A stretch of 64,000 nt of DNA from Streptomyces collinus (lineage in GTDB: Bacteria; Actinomycetota; Actinomycetes; Streptomycetales; Streptomycetaceae), in contig NZ_CP133771.1 of assembly GCF_031348265.1 (NCBI RefSeq), positions 8,742,001 through 8,806,000 on the forward strand, read 5' to 3'. The stretch's first letter is position 1; each line of letters opens with the position of its first letter. The notes below the pieces were generated by a model. The model worked only from the letters and a program-made list of their open reading frames with translations, had not been told where the DNA came from and did not search any database. A program made the translations under genes and the position numbers. Positions 24,845 to 33,478 of this stretch are shown piece by piece.

Positions 24845-25834
24845 ATGCAGAAGCGTAGTCTGCGGGAATTGCAGGTATCGGCCATCGGCCTGGGGTGCAT
24901 GGGCATGTCGGCCTTCTACGGAACCGCCGACGAGGAGGAGGGCGTCGCGACGATCCGGCACGCCCTCGACCTCGGGGTGAACTTCCTCGACACCGCGCAG
25001 ATGTACGGCCCGCTCACCAACGAGTCCCTCGTCGGCGAGGCGATCCGGGGGCGCCGCGACGAGTATGTGATCGCGACGAAGTTCAACTACCGGATGGACG
25101 ACGCCGTACCGGGCGACATCAGCACGGTCGGCCCGCAGGACGGTTCGGCCGAACACGTTCGAAGCTCCGTCCACGGCTCGCTGAAGCGTCTGGGAACCGA
25201 CCACATCGACCTGTACTACCAGCACCGGGTCGACCCCAACGTGCCCATCGAGGAGACGGTCGGCGCGCTGGGCGAACTGGTCGCCGAGGGCAAGCTGCGC
25301 TACATCGGGCTGAGCGAGGCGAGCGCCCAGACCATCCGGCGTGCGCATGCCGTGCACCCGGTCACCGCGGTGCAGAGCGAGTACTCGCTGTGGTCGCGGG
25401 ATGTGGAGGCCGAGGTGCTGCCGGCCTGCAGGGAGCTGGGCATCGGCTTCGTGCCGTACTCGCCCCTCGGCCGCGGCTTCCTCGCCGGGCGGTTCACCTC
25501 GCCGGACGACCTGGACGCCGACGACTGGCGCCGCCAGAACCCGCGCTTCCAGGACGCCAATCTGGAAGCGAACCAGCGGCTGGCGGCGAAGGTGAAGGAG
25601 ATCGCCGCCGAGAAGGATGTGACGCCGGCTCAGCTGGCCATCGCGTGGGTGCTGGCCCAGGGCGAGGACCTGGTGCCGATCCCGGGCACCAAGCGCCGCA
25701 CCTACCTGGAGCAGAACGCCGCCGCCGTGGACATCGACCTGACGAAGGACGACCTGGCCCGCATCGACGCGGAGCTGCCCGAGGCGGCCGGTGAGCGGTA
25801 CGACGAGGCAGGGATGCGGTCCGTCAACCGGTAG
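24845..25834 (+). CDS. Aldo/keto reductase
   Basis: The 329-residue TIM-barrel protein starts MQKRSLRELQVSAIGLGCMG. It shows the AKR catalytic tetrad region: FLDTAQMYGPLTNE (Asp and Tyr, about residues 51-64), IATKFNYRM (Lys), and LYYQHRVDP (His, about 120). VQSEYSLWSRDVE and a C-terminal NADPH-binding stretch IPGTKRRTYLEQN follow. It is most like the AKR13/YakC-type pyridoxal or quinone reductases of actinomycetes. ATG 24845 is preceded by GGAAGG at about 12 bases; the open frame extends 148 codons upstream without motif support. It has no operon partner. The physiological substrate cannot be told. Confidence 0.93.
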   Translation: MQKRSLRELQVSAIGLGCMGMSAFYGTADEEEGVATIRHALDLGVNFLDTAQMYGPLTNESLVGEAIRGRRDEYVIATKFNYRMDDAVPGDISTVGPQDGSAEHVRSSVHGSLKRLGTDHIDLYYQHRVDPNVPIEETVGALGELVAEGKLRYIGLSEASAQTIRRAHAVHPVTAVQSEYSLWSRDVEAEVLPACRELGIGFVPYSPLGRGFLAGRFTSPDDLDADDWRRQNPRFQDANLEANQRLAAKVKEIAAEKDVTPAQLAIAWVLAQGEDLVPIPGTKRRTYLEQNAAAVDIDLTKDDLARIDAELPEAAGERYDEAGMRSVNR

Positions 25835-25984
25835 GCGGAGGAAGCGCATACACCGCACGGGGGATCCGCAGGGAACGCGGCGAGGTGGTCGTCGACCTCC
25901 TGATCGCCGGACGGCAGGACGGCACTCGGCGGCCACGACCACGCGACTGCGGTCGCCCGTTCGTGACGGGCGGCAGGCGCCCTG

Positions 25985-26205
25985 TCATCCCCCGTCGTGG
26001 CGGACGGCCTGCTCGGCCACGGCGTGCGCCAGCGCCATGTTGCTGATCTGAGGGACACCGGGCGACGACGGCAGCAGGCACGCGTCGGCCCGAGCACCCC
26101 TTCCGTTCCGCGCAGTTGCCCGTCGGGGCGCACGGGGGAGTGCCGGTCATCCGCTCCGCGCAGCCACACCCTGGACGAGACCGCCCCGCCGACGAACATC
26201 CCTCC
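25985..26205 (-). pseudogene. C-terminal remnant of a GMC-family oxidoreductase
   Basis: The minus strand reads DDRHSPVRPDGQLRGTEGVL and, after a one-base shift, GADACLLPSSPGVPQISNMA and LAHAVAEQAV. This order (PDGxxxGxxGVxxADACxxP, then a closing Asn/Met-ALA helix) is the FAD-binding C-terminus of GMC oxidoreductases such as choline dehydrogenase or cholesterol oxidase relatives. The rest of the gene is gone and the frame is broken. Confidence 0.55.
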
Positions 26206-26267
26206 GCCGGGGCTGTGCCCCTCACCTCCGCGGGGCCGCGCCCCACGCATCCCGTAGGCTCCCGGCC

Positions 26268-28055
26268 ATGAACGACGGGGAATCCGGCAGACGGGTCATA
26301 GACGGGCGCTTCGAACTGCAAGGGCGGCTCGGTGGCGGCGGCATGGGCATGGTGTGGCGGGCGCGCGATCTCGTCCTCGACCGAGACGTGGCGCTCAAGG
26401 ACGTACGGCCCACCGATCCTGGACTCGCCGAATACGATCCGCCCGCCGCGGCCACGCTCCGGGCCCGGGTGCTGCGCGAGGCACGGGCGCTCGCCCGCGT
26501 CAACCACCACAACGTGGTCACCATCCACCACGTGGTCGACACCGACGCCTACGCCTACCCCTGGCTCGTCATGGAGCTGGTGACCGGCGGATCGCTCCAG
26601 GACCGGCTCGACAAGGGGCCGCTCGAACCTGTAGAGGCCGCCCGGCTCGGACGCGAGGTGCTGGCCGCGCTGCGCGCCGCGCACGACGTCGGCATCCAGC
26701 ACCGGGACGTGAAGCCCGCCAACGTGCTGATGCGGCCCGACGGCCGCCCCGTCCTCACCGACTTCGGCATCGCGGCCATCAGGGAGTCGACCTCCCTGAC
26801 CGTGACCGGATCCATCATCGGCACACCCGACTACATGGCGCCCGAGCGCATCACCGGCGGCGAGGGCGGCCCCGGCTCCGACCTGTGGTCGCTGGCGATG
26901 ATGCTGTACGTCGCAGTCGAAGGACACCACCCGCTGCGCAGGGGAACCACCCTCGCGACGCTCGCGGCTCTGCTGAGCGAGGAGCTTCCGCCGCCCCTGC
27001 GGGCCGGAGCGCTGACCGGCTTCCTGAACGCCGTGCTCGTCAAGGATCCGGTGCGCAGAGCGGACGCGGAGACCGCCGACCGGATGCTCGCCGAAGCGGC
27101 CGAGGGCCGCGGCGCGGCTCCCGGCGCTCTCGACGGGGCGGGCGCGACCACCTCGTACCGGCTTGCCCCTCCGCCGGTGCCGACCCCCACACCCTCGGTG
27201 CCGGCCGGGTTCGGACCGCCCGTGGGCTTCGGCCCGCCGACCGGCTTCGGCCCCACGGGACCGCACGACGCCGTGCCCGGCCCCACGGGGCCGTCGACCC
27301 CCTACCCGATGGGCCCCACCGGGCCGTCGACCCCCGCCCCGACCCCCTACCCGATGGGCCCCACCCGGCCGACGCGGCCACGATCGGGAAACCGGACGAA
27401 GAGCCGCATCACGATCGCTTCCTCCGTCGTCGCGACCGTGCTGGCAGGAGTCCTGACGTGGACCCTGCTGCCCGACGGCGGGCAGAACGACGATGCCAAA
27501 GCAGCCGATCCGACCGCCTCGGCCTCGACCGCCGCGAAGGACCCTGCCTCCGCACCGCCGAGAGCGTCCCGGACGGCATCGGTGCCCCAGGCCGACGCCA
27601 AGACGGACCTGCTGACCCCGGACGGCATCCGGACGGCGGTGAAGGAGATCAAAGCCGCGACCGGCACGGACCGGGCGTGCGACCTCACCGTCTACCCCGG
27701 TTACGTGTCCGCGGAAATCATGGTCAAGGGCAGCGACACCAAGTACGACAGCTACACCTACCGCCCGGGCGAAGGCGTCAGGAAGGGCATCATCAGCAGC
27801 GCACTCATCGGTGGCGAACGCCCGTTCAGCCTGGACGACTTCGACTGGGACGTCCTTCCCCCCTTGCTGAAGCGGGCGGAGAAGGACCTGAACGTGCAGC
27901 GGCCGACCATGCGCTACGTCCTGGTCCGTCCGGCGGACGACACCTTCGGCACCCCGCTGGGACTGGCCGTCTATCTCGCCGACGAGCACGTCACCGGCTA
28001 TCTGGACGCCGACCTCAAGGGCAAGGTGACCCGGGTCATGCCGGCCCAGGACTGA
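26268..28055 (+). CDS. Membrane-anchored Ser/Thr protein kinase (PknB type)
   Basis: In this 595-residue protein, residues 10-265 are a Hanks kinase: glycine loop LGGGGMGMVWRAR, Lys in VALKDV, catalytic loop HRDVKPANVLM, LTDFGIA, and activation segment GTPDYMAPE. Residues 290-375 are a low-complexity Pro/Gly linker with repeats of GFGPP and GPTGPSTP(A/Y)P. One membrane helix follows (SRITIASSVVATVLAGVLTW), then an Ala/Ser/Thr-rich stretch and a 150-residue external domain with a Cys in DRACDLTVYPGYVSAEI. There are no PASTA repeats, so the sensor is unlike PknB itself. No partner phosphatase is adjacent. Its ligand and targets are unknown. Confidence 0.93.
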   Translation: MNDGESGRRVIDGRFELQGRLGGGGMGMVWRARDLVLDRDVALKDVRPTDPGLAEYDPPAAATLRARVLREARALARVNHHNVVTIHHVVDTDAYAYPWLVMELVTGGSLQDRLDKGPLEPVEAARLGREVLAALRAAHDVGIQHRDVKPANVLMRPDGRPVLTDFGIAAIRESTSLTVTGSIIGTPDYMAPERITGGEGGPGSDLWSLAMMLYVAVEGHHPLRRGTTLATLAALLSEELPPPLRAGALTGFLNAVLVKDPVRRADAETADRMLAEAAEGRGAAPGALDGAGATTSYRLAPPPVPTPTPSVPAGFGPPVGFGPPTGFGPTGPHDAVPGPTGPSTPYPMGPTGPSTPAPTPYPMGPTRPTRPRSGNRTKSRITIASSVVATVLAGVLTWTLLPDGGQNDDAKAADPTASASTAAKDPASAPPRASRTASVPQADAKTDLLTPDGIRTAVKEIKAATGTDRACDLTVYPGYVSAEIMVKGSDTKYDSYTYRPGEGVRKGIISSALIGGERPFSLDDFDWDVLPPLLKRAEKDLNVQRPTMRYVLVRPADDTFGTPLGLAVYLADEHVTGYLDADLKGKVTRVMPAQD

Positions 28056-28244
28056 TCCTCGAACGCTCACTTCTGCACCTCACCACGACCGACCGTTTGC
28101 AGAGCGTGAGCCCGAGGTGCGTGCATGGGCTGCTGGCGTGCCTGTGTCTGTCGGGTGGGGGGGGTGGGCCATGTGCTGGATGCGGCGATGCTTATGGGCT
28201 GTTGGTGGGTGGCCTGTTGCCAGAAGGTGGCCTGGCCTGCGGCG

Positions 28245-29267
28245 TCACTCCGTGGGCAGGGCGAGCGCCACCTTGCCGGTGGCGCGGCCGTCGAGAAGGT
28301 GTCGGATGGCCGCGGCGGTCTCGGCGAGCGGGAAGACACGGTCCACGACAGGCGTGAGCGTGCCCGCGTCGATGAGAACGGTCAGGTCGCGCAGCCCGTC
28401 CGCGTGCTCGGAGGAGATGAAGGTGCCCAGGTGCTGTCCGGTGAACGGGGAGAGCATGTGTGCGCGCAGCTGCCGGTCGGTGCCCCCGAGCCAGCGGCCG
28501 TCCGTTTCACCACCGGTGATGACCAGCCTGCCGCGGGGCGTGAGGGCCCGGCGCAGATCCCGCAGACCACGCTGGCCCGCTATGTCGATGATGGCGTCGT
28601 AACGTCGCGGGGCGGCGAGGAAGTCCTCGCGCGTGTAGTCGATCACATGGTCGGCGCCCAGGGCTCGTACGGCGTCGAGTTTGGGGGTGCTGGCGACGGC
28701 GGTGACCCGGGCGCCGAAGGCGTGGGCGAGTTGGACCGCGAAGGTGCCTACACCGCCGGCGGCTCCCGTGATCAGGACCTGCTGGCCTTCTTGGATCTTG
28801 GCCCTGTCGCGAACCGCCTGGAGTGCGGTGAGCGCGCTGACGGGCACCGTCGCCGCCTCCTCGAAGGTGAGTCCTGGCGGCTTGGCGGCGATTCTGTCAG
28901 GACGGGTGGCGGCGTACTCGGCGAATGCGGCCACTGCGGTGCCGTAGACGTGATCGCCGGGCGCGAAGTCGGTCACTTCGGGGCCGACCGCTTCGACGAC
29001 GCCGGCGATGTTGCGGCCGGGATTGGGGAGCTTCGGCCTGCGCAGGCCGCTCACAGGCCGGACCGCGTAGGGCAGGCCGGCCATCATGTGCCAGGTGCCC
29101 CGGTCCACACTGGAGGCGCGCACGCGGACCAGCACCTCGGTCGGCTCGATGGCGGGCCGAGCGAGCCGACCCGTGCGCAGCACGGCTTCCGGTTCGGCGC
29201 CGTAACGCTGCTGTACGACTGCCGTCATCGTGGTGGTCTCGCCGGCGGTTGCGATCCGCTCACTCAT
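28245..29267 (-). CDS. NAD(P)-dependent MDR-family alcohol dehydrogenase / quinone reductase
   Basis: The 340-residue protein has an N-terminal GroES-like domain (VVQQRYGAEPEAVLRTGRLA; GRNIAGVVEAVGPEVTDFAPG) and the Rossmann motif VLITGAAGGVGTFAVQLAHA (about residues 155-175), followed by GADHVIDYTREDF. The Cys/His set for catalytic zinc is absent, which fits the zinc-free quinone oxidoreductase group (Qor-like). The ATG at 29267 starts SERIATAGE; a later ATG before TAVVQQRY is also possible. It diverges from the TetR gene and the shared gap holds a strong palindromic operator, so the TetR protein very likely represses it in response to an electrophile or quinone. Confidence 0.9.
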   Translation of the reverse strand: MSERIATAGETTTMTAVVQQRYGAEPEAVLRTGRLARPAIEPTEVLVRVRASSVDRGTWHMMAGLPYAVRPVSGLRRPKLPNPGRNIAGVVEAVGPEVTDFAPGDHVYGTAVAAFAEYAATRPDRIAAKPPGLTFEEAATVPVSALTALQAVRDRAKIQEGQQVLITGAAGGVGTFAVQLAHAFGARVTAVASTPKLDAVRALGADHVIDYTREDFLAAPRRYDAIIDIAGQRGLRDLRRALTPRGRLVITGGETDGRWLGGTDRQLRAHMLSPFTGQHLGTFISSEHADGLRDLTVLIDAGTLTPVVDRVFPLAETAAAIRHLLDGRATGKVALALPTE

Positions 29268-29307
29268 GTTCCGCATGATCCCTGCTCCCATTCGTGCCGA
29301 CCGCATA

Positions 29308-29340
29308 CTTACGCCGTAAGTACAGCACTTACGGCGTAAG
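29308..29340. promoter_or_regulatory. TetR operator between MDR and tetR genes
   Basis: CTTACGCCGTAAG (29308-29320) and its exact complement CTTACGGCGTAAG (29328-29340) are separated by 7 bases. Each arm is itself nearly palindromic, so two TetR dimers could bind. It lies 41 bases from the MDR start and 32-68 bases from the TetR start. Confidence 0.8.
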
Positions 29341-29371
29341 CTCGTCAATGCTGGGAGCCCGAGAGGAAGTG

Positions 29372-30046
29372 ATGTCCACCGTGACCCGACGTACCGTCCG
29401 GCAGGCGAGCCGCGAGACGCTCACCCGGCAGCGGGTGCTGCATGCCGCAGTCGAACTGGCCGACGCCGGCGGCCTGGAGACACTCAGCATGCGCAAGCTC
29501 GGCGAGGCCGTCGGAGTCGAGGCGATGTCCTTGTACAACCACGTGGCCAACAAGGAGGACCTGATCGACGGCATGGTCGACCTGGTGTTCGGCGAGGTCG
29601 AGCTGCCCACGCCGGGTCACGGATGGCGACAGGCCATGCGGCAGCGAGCCATCTCCATGCGTCTCGTACTGTCCCGCCACCGCTGGGCCATCGGTCTGAT
29701 GGAGTCACGATCCACTCCTGGCCCAGCCACCCTGCGTCACCATGATGCCGTTCTCGGCTGCCTGCGTGAGGGCGGGTTTTCCCTCGCGCTGACTGCCCAC
29801 GCCGTGTCGGTTCTCGACAGCTACATCTATGGGTTCGCCCTCCAGGAGAAGGCCTTGCCCTTCGATTCTCCTCAGGAGACCGCCGAACTGGCGGATTCCA
29901 TCATGAGCGGTTTCGGCGATGGTGAGTACCCTCATCTGACCGAGATGGCGACCAGGCACGTCATGCGGCCGGGGTACGCGTTCGGCGACGAGTTCGAGTT
30001 CGGGCTGGACCTCATCCTCGACGGCCTCCGGAAAGCGTCGAGCTGA
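29372..30046 (+). CDS. TetR-family regulator with TetR_C_1 domain
   Basis: A protein of 224 residues. The DNA-binding part (about 20-65) reads TLTRQRVLHAAVELADAGGL, MRKLGEAVGVEAMSLYNHVANKEDLIDGM in short succession, the pattern of TetR/AcrR helix-turn-helix proteins of the TetA-repressor subgroup. The C-terminal 140 residues match that group's ligand domain, ending FEFGLDLILDGLRK. ATG 29372 has GAGGAAG 3 bases upstream, which is tight; ATG 29348 is an alternative. It is divergent from an MDR oxidoreductase with a duplicated palindrome between them. Confidence 0.92.
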   Translation: MSTVTRRTVRQASRETLTRQRVLHAAVELADAGGLETLSMRKLGEAVGVEAMSLYNHVANKEDLIDGMVDLVFGEVELPTPGHGWRQAMRQRAISMRLVLSRHRWAIGLMESRSTPGPATLRHHDAVLGCLREGGFSLALTAHAVSVLDSYIYGFALQEKALPFDSPQETAELADSIMSGFGDGEYPHLTEMATRHVMRPGYAFGDEFEFGLDLILDGLRKASS

Positions 30047-30121
30047 CGGGCCGGCGCCGTACCGGCCACATCCGGTTCGTTGTCATGCCGAAGTGGTGAG
30101 CCGCTGCCGGAAGCGGCGCAC

Positions 30122-31183
30122 TCAAGATCCGTTGCCGTCGCGGCCGAGATCCTTCAGGAACTGGCGCTGGTCTTTGAGGAATCCGTTCACGAAGAGCGAG
30201 CGGGGGGAGAAGAGCGCGGTGAGCGTGATCCTGACGTCCGACTGCTCGACGGACTGTTTGAGCATCGAATGGGACCCGTGAGGGTAGCGCTTGACCGTCA
30301 ATGCACTGCCGGGGTCCAGCACTTTGCGGTAGACGCGCTCCGTGTCGGCGGTGTCCACGTTGATGTCATGGCCCGCGAGGGTCAGAAGCACCGGTATGCC
30401 GCGCAGGGCACGCAGATCTTGCGTGGCGTCCGCGGTGTAGTTCTTGGAGATGAAGCCCCAGCGGTCGGCCGTCATGCCGTCCGTGTCACCGCCCGTTGCC
30501 TTCACGTACTCCTCGAAGGTCGCGCGCCGCGCGAGCAGTCGGCGGGTGGTGTCGCTCTTGGCGATCGCGGCTTTGGTGCGGGCTGCCGAGGCGCCGTCGG
30601 CGCGTAGTTCGGCGAGGAGATTGTGGCGGCCCTGCCGGAGCCAGTTGATTGCGGGGGAGACGGCGATGACGAAACTCACCGGGGTCTTGGCCGCGATCTT
30701 CGGCAGGACCCAGCCCGCCTGACTGGCGCCCCAGAGCCCGATTCGGTCGGCGTCGATGTCCGGGCGGCCGCGCGCCCAGGTGATTGCGGCGGCTGCTTCG
30801 TCGGCCCGGTCGTCCATGGACTGGTCGAGCCAGTTGCCGGGTGCGCCTGCGACGCCGGGCTTGTCCCATGACAGAGAGGCGTAGCCGGCCTTGGCGTTCG
30901 CTTCCCACATGGGCTTGTACCCGTCGTCGTGGGTGGCGTCGATGGGGCCGTCGCCGTGGACGTAGACGACCAGGCCGTAGGGCTTGCGGAGGTCCTTGGG
31001 GGTGGCCAGTACGCCGTTGAGGGTGTGGCTGCCGTGGCGGATCGTGACCCGCTGCTCGTCCAAATCGTAGGAGTTCTGCCACAGCACCACACCGGCGAGA
31101 CCGGCGGCCAGGACCAGGACGGTGACGAGTGACCACACGGTGATGCGGAGCCCGCGCCGTCGGGGCTGGGTCTTCGGACACAT
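30122..31183 (-). CDS. Membrane-anchored alpha/beta hydrolase
   Basis: The 353-residue protein has an N-terminal membrane anchor (LRITVWSLVTVLVLAAGLAG) and an external alpha/beta hydrolase domain. The oxyanion strand VVYVHGDGPIDATHDDG, nucleophile elbow IGLWGASQAGWV (Ser near residue 150) and acid region VLLTLAGHDINVDTADT are visible, and the last His is in RYPHGSHSM (near residue 310). This matches the BAAT/acyl-CoA thioester-hydrolase-like or prolyl-oligopeptidase-like group (family S9 and relatives). The substrate is probably an ester or peptide outside the cell. It diverges from the GNAT gene; the 114-base gap carries repeated TTGTGAG boxes. Confidence 0.85.
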   Translation of the reverse strand: MCPKTQPRRRGLRITVWSLVTVLVLAAGLAGVVLWQNSYDLDEQRVTIRHGSHTLNGVLATPKDLRKPYGLVVYVHGDGPIDATHDDGYKPMWEANAKAGYASLSWDKPGVAGAPGNWLDQSMDDRADEAAAAITWARGRPDIDADRIGLWGASQAGWVLPKIAAKTPVSFVIAVSPAINWLRQGRHNLLAELRADGASAARTKAAIAKSDTTRRLLARRATFEEYVKATGGDTDGMTADRWGFISKNYTADATQDLRALRGIPVLLTLAGHDINVDTADTERVYRKVLDPGSALTVKRYPHGSHSMLKQSVEQSDVRITLTALFSPRSLFVNGFLKDQRQFLKDLGRDGNGS

Positions 31184-31224
31184 GGGAGGGCCGCCTCTGT
31201 TCGGGTGTGCGCAGGGATCTCAAA

Positions 31225-31260
31225 CTATCATTGTGAGAACGATCGTTGTGAGTCTGATAG
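31225..31260. promoter_or_regulatory. Repeat-rich divergent control region
   Basis: Two direct TTGTGAG copies (31231-31237 and 31246-31252) sit between inverted CTATCA (31225-31230) and TGATAG (31255-31260). The GNAT-PaaX operon starts 38 bases to the right, and PaaX-type regulators commonly autoregulate, so this is its best candidate site. Confidence 0.45.
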
Positions 31261-31297
31261 ATTGGGGATCGGTTTTCGAGGCGAAGGGAGGGACGGC

Positions 31298-31933
31298 ATG
31301 GGACTGGACGAGACAGATCCCGGGACCGGGCCCGTGACCGTCCGGCGAGGCGTTCCGGTGGGAGCCGAGCGGCGGGCGGCCGAGCTGTACTGGGATGCCT
31401 TCGGCCGCAAACTCGGTCCCGCGCTGAACCCGCCGGGCAAGGCGGTGCCCTTCATCGCCGCCCACCTGAACGCCGACCGCGCGGTCTGTGCGATCTCCGG
31501 AGGGCGGCTCGTCGGCCTCGCCGGCTACCAACTCGGCGGGCGGGCCCTCACCGGGGGGTCGGCCTCCGCCGTGCTGCGCACGTACGGATACCTGGGAGGG
31601 CTGTATCGGCTCCTGCTCCTCGCCCTGTTCGAACGTCGGCCGACCCCCGGGCAGCTCGTCATGGACGGCATCGCCGTCGACCCGGGCGCGCGCGGCCGCG
31701 GTATCGGAAGCCTGCTCATCGAGGAAGTGACAGCCGTCGCGGCCGAGGAGCACTGCAGGCAGATCAGACTGGACGTGATCGACACCAACCCGCGTGCCAG
31801 AGCCCTGTACGAGCGGCGCGGTTTCACGGCTGTGCGGACCGAGCACACGCCCTATCTCCGCGGGCTGCTGGGGTTCGGCGCGGTGACCACCATGCACCGC
31901 CCCGTCGAGGCGGACGAGCCGAGAGGACGGTGA
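31298..31933 (+). CDS. GNAT-family N-acetyltransferase
   Basis: The 211-residue protein has the acetyl-CoA-binding motif in MDGIAVDPGARGRGIGSLLI (about residues 124-143; Q/RxxGxG/A form RGRGIG) and the C-terminal IDTNPRARALYERRGFTAVR strand-helix typical of GNAT enzymes. ATG 31298 has GGGAGGG 6 bases upstream. The stop overlaps the GTG of the PaaX-like gene by 4 bases (GTGA), so the regulator and enzyme form one operon. The acceptor amine is unknown; a drug- or metabolite-modifying role would fit the regulator linkage. Confidence 0.9.
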   Translation: MGLDETDPGTGPVTVRRGVPVGAERRAAELYWDAFGRKLGPALNPPGKAVPFIAAHLNADRAVCAISGGRLVGLAGYQLGGRALTGGSASAVLRTYGYLGGLYRLLLLALFERRPTPGQLVMDGIAVDPGARGRGIGSLLIEEVTAVAAEEHCRQIRLDVIDTNPRARALYERRGFTAVRTEHTPYLRGLLGFGAVTTMHRPVEADEPRGR

Positions 31934-32814
31934 GTGCCGTGACCGACCACGTCGAGATTCCCACCCGCATGCTCGTCCACGCGCTGATCCGGGAGGACGG
32001 CACGGTCAGCGCGAACGACCTGTACACCGTCGCTTCGACCCTCGGCATGAGCGACCAGCAGGTACGACTGTGCGTCAAACGCCTCGTGGCCGAGCGCCGG
32101 TTCACCTCGAAGGGCCGCGGTCGTAAAGCAGTGCTGCACGCCACGGACGACACGACACAAGCCCTGGCCCCCAACGCGGACTTTCTGCGGCTCGCATTCC
32201 GTCAGGATGCCGGGCTCGCCCCCTGGGACGGCGTCTGGCACCTGGCCGCCTTCGCCGTGCCCGAATCGGCGCGCACGGCCCGGGACGCCCTGCGCGAGAC
32301 GCTTGTCCACCTCGGTGGCGCCCCGCTCCAGGGCGGGCTGTACGTCTGCGCCAACGCCTGGGAGCCGTACGTCGAAGACGCGGCGCGCCGCCTTGGCGCC
32401 CACAGTGCGCTCACCCTCCTCAGCACCACGGATCTACGCAGGGGCGACACCCAGGATCCTGCCGAACTCGTTCGACGCCTGTGGCCCCTGCAGGAGATCG
32501 CCGACCGCTACCACCGCCTCACCCGCATCGCTCGACCCCGCCTCGACCGGCTCACCGGCTCTGCCGAACTCTCCCCGCCCGCCCTGCTCACCCTCGCTGT
32601 CGAACTGGCGGCCGAACTCACCCGCGCCATGGAGCCCGACCCGCTGCTGCCGCCTCCGCTCCTGCCCCAGCCCTGGCCGGGTACCGAGGCTCGGAAGATC
32701 ATCGCCCGGTGCTGGGCGGCGCTGTCCGAGCGCGACCACGGCGAAGCCCGGCCCACCCTCTTCCGTCTCTACGCCGACATCACCCGAGGAGCAGCAGACC
32801 GGGCCACGCGCTGA
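31930..32814 (+). CDS. PaaX-like transcriptional regulator
   Basis: The 294-residue protein has an N-terminal winged helix (IPTRMLVHALIREDGTVSAN, then LGMSDQQVRLCVKRLVAERR with wing FTSKGRGRKAVLHAT). A central domain (AFRQDAGLAPWDGVWHLAAF, then LYVCANAWEPY) and a C-terminal helical domain (LTRIARPRLDRL onward) follow, in the order seen in PaaX, the repressor of phenylacetate catabolism. No phenylacetate genes are nearby, so the target is probably its own operon with the GNAT enzyme. The GTG start overlaps the GNAT stop. Confidence 0.88.
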   Translation: MSAVTDHVEIPTRMLVHALIREDGTVSANDLYTVASTLGMSDQQVRLCVKRLVAERRFTSKGRGRKAVLHATDDTTQALAPNADFLRLAFRQDAGLAPWDGVWHLAAFAVPESARTARDALRETLVHLGGAPLQGGLYVCANAWEPYVEDAARRLGAHSALTLLSTTDLRRGDTQDPAELVRRLWPLQEIADRYHRLTRIARPRLDRLTGSAELSPPALLTLAVELAAELTRAMEPDPLLPPPLLPQPWPGTEARKIIARCWAALSERDHGEARPTLFRLYADITRGAADRATR

Positions 32815-32994
32815 GGACGCAACAGACCACGCCGCTCATACCCGCCGGACGAGATCCAGGCCGCCGGCCCGCAGGGCGCGCACGACCTCGCGTCGCGGAC
32901 GGAGTCCGGCCGTCAGCCCCCACGACGGTCGGGCATTGAAGTCGATAGTGCTCGGTCACCAAACGAATGCATTCTCGCCTTCGGCCTCGACGAG

Positions 32995-33418
32995 CTCTAC
33001 GCGCTACAGGCCGGCGACGAGCTGGTAGGCCCCCACGAACGCTTCGTCGACCTGGCCGAAACAAGGCCCCTCGGCACTGCCACCCGAGGTGGGCCGCCCG
33101 ACGATCGATCTCGGTCATGGCCGAAGGTCGAATGCCGCCCAGCCCCGTTCCTCTGTGATCGTGACCACGTCTCCGCGGGAAGGCTGATGCGATGTCCTCG
33201 GGCCGCTGGGGGTGGGCGCCGGGGGAGTAGCCACGCTGGTCGAGTGCCACCACCCGGTAGCCGTGCGCGGCCGACGCCTCGATCTGCCGCTGCCACACCA
33301 GCCCTGTCTGCGGGAAGCCGTGCAGCAGCGCCGGGTGGCCCTCGGACGGACCCGCCGCGATCGCGTCGAACGCGCCCGCACCCGTGGAGATGCTCAGCTG
33401 AGTCACGACCCAACTCAT
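32995..33418 (-). pseudogene. Broken alpha/beta hydrolase gene
   Basis: From ATG 33418 the minus strand reads AFDAIAAGPSEGHPALLHGF, PQTGLVWQRQIEASAAHGYR and VVALDQRGYSPGAHPQRPED, the classic N-terminal half of an epoxide-hydrolase-like alpha/beta hydrolase with HGFPQ. The frame then shifts, and only a C-terminal scrap resembling FGQVDEAFVGAYQLVAGL remains near 33000. The nucleophile elbow and the cap are missing. A neat palindrome sits directly upstream. Confidence 0.7.
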
Positions 33419-33420
33419 CA

Positions 33421-33436
33421 TACCGACTGGTCGGTA
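33421..33436. promoter_or_regulatory. TetR-type palindrome
   Basis: TACCGACTGGTCGGTA: perfect 7-bp arms around TG. It lies 2 bases upstream of the dead hydrolase's start codon and 43 bases left of the thiolase promoter. A half-matching copy (TACCGACTGGTTGGGA) occurs near 53594. Confidence 0.5.
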
Positions 33437-33478
33437 CCCTCCAGGCAAGCGGGCGAAGTGTCAAGGGCCGGATCGTGG

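Noticed and set aside
25824..28070. 748-codon minus-strand frame opposite the Ser/Thr kinase
   Set aside because: Gly/Arg/Val-rich shadow with no ribosome site; the plus-strand kinase motifs are complete.
28130..28244. Possible G-quadruplex or small RNA in a G-rich stretch
   Set aside because: A run of G's and TG repeats is present but no stem, promoter or conserved shape supports a function.
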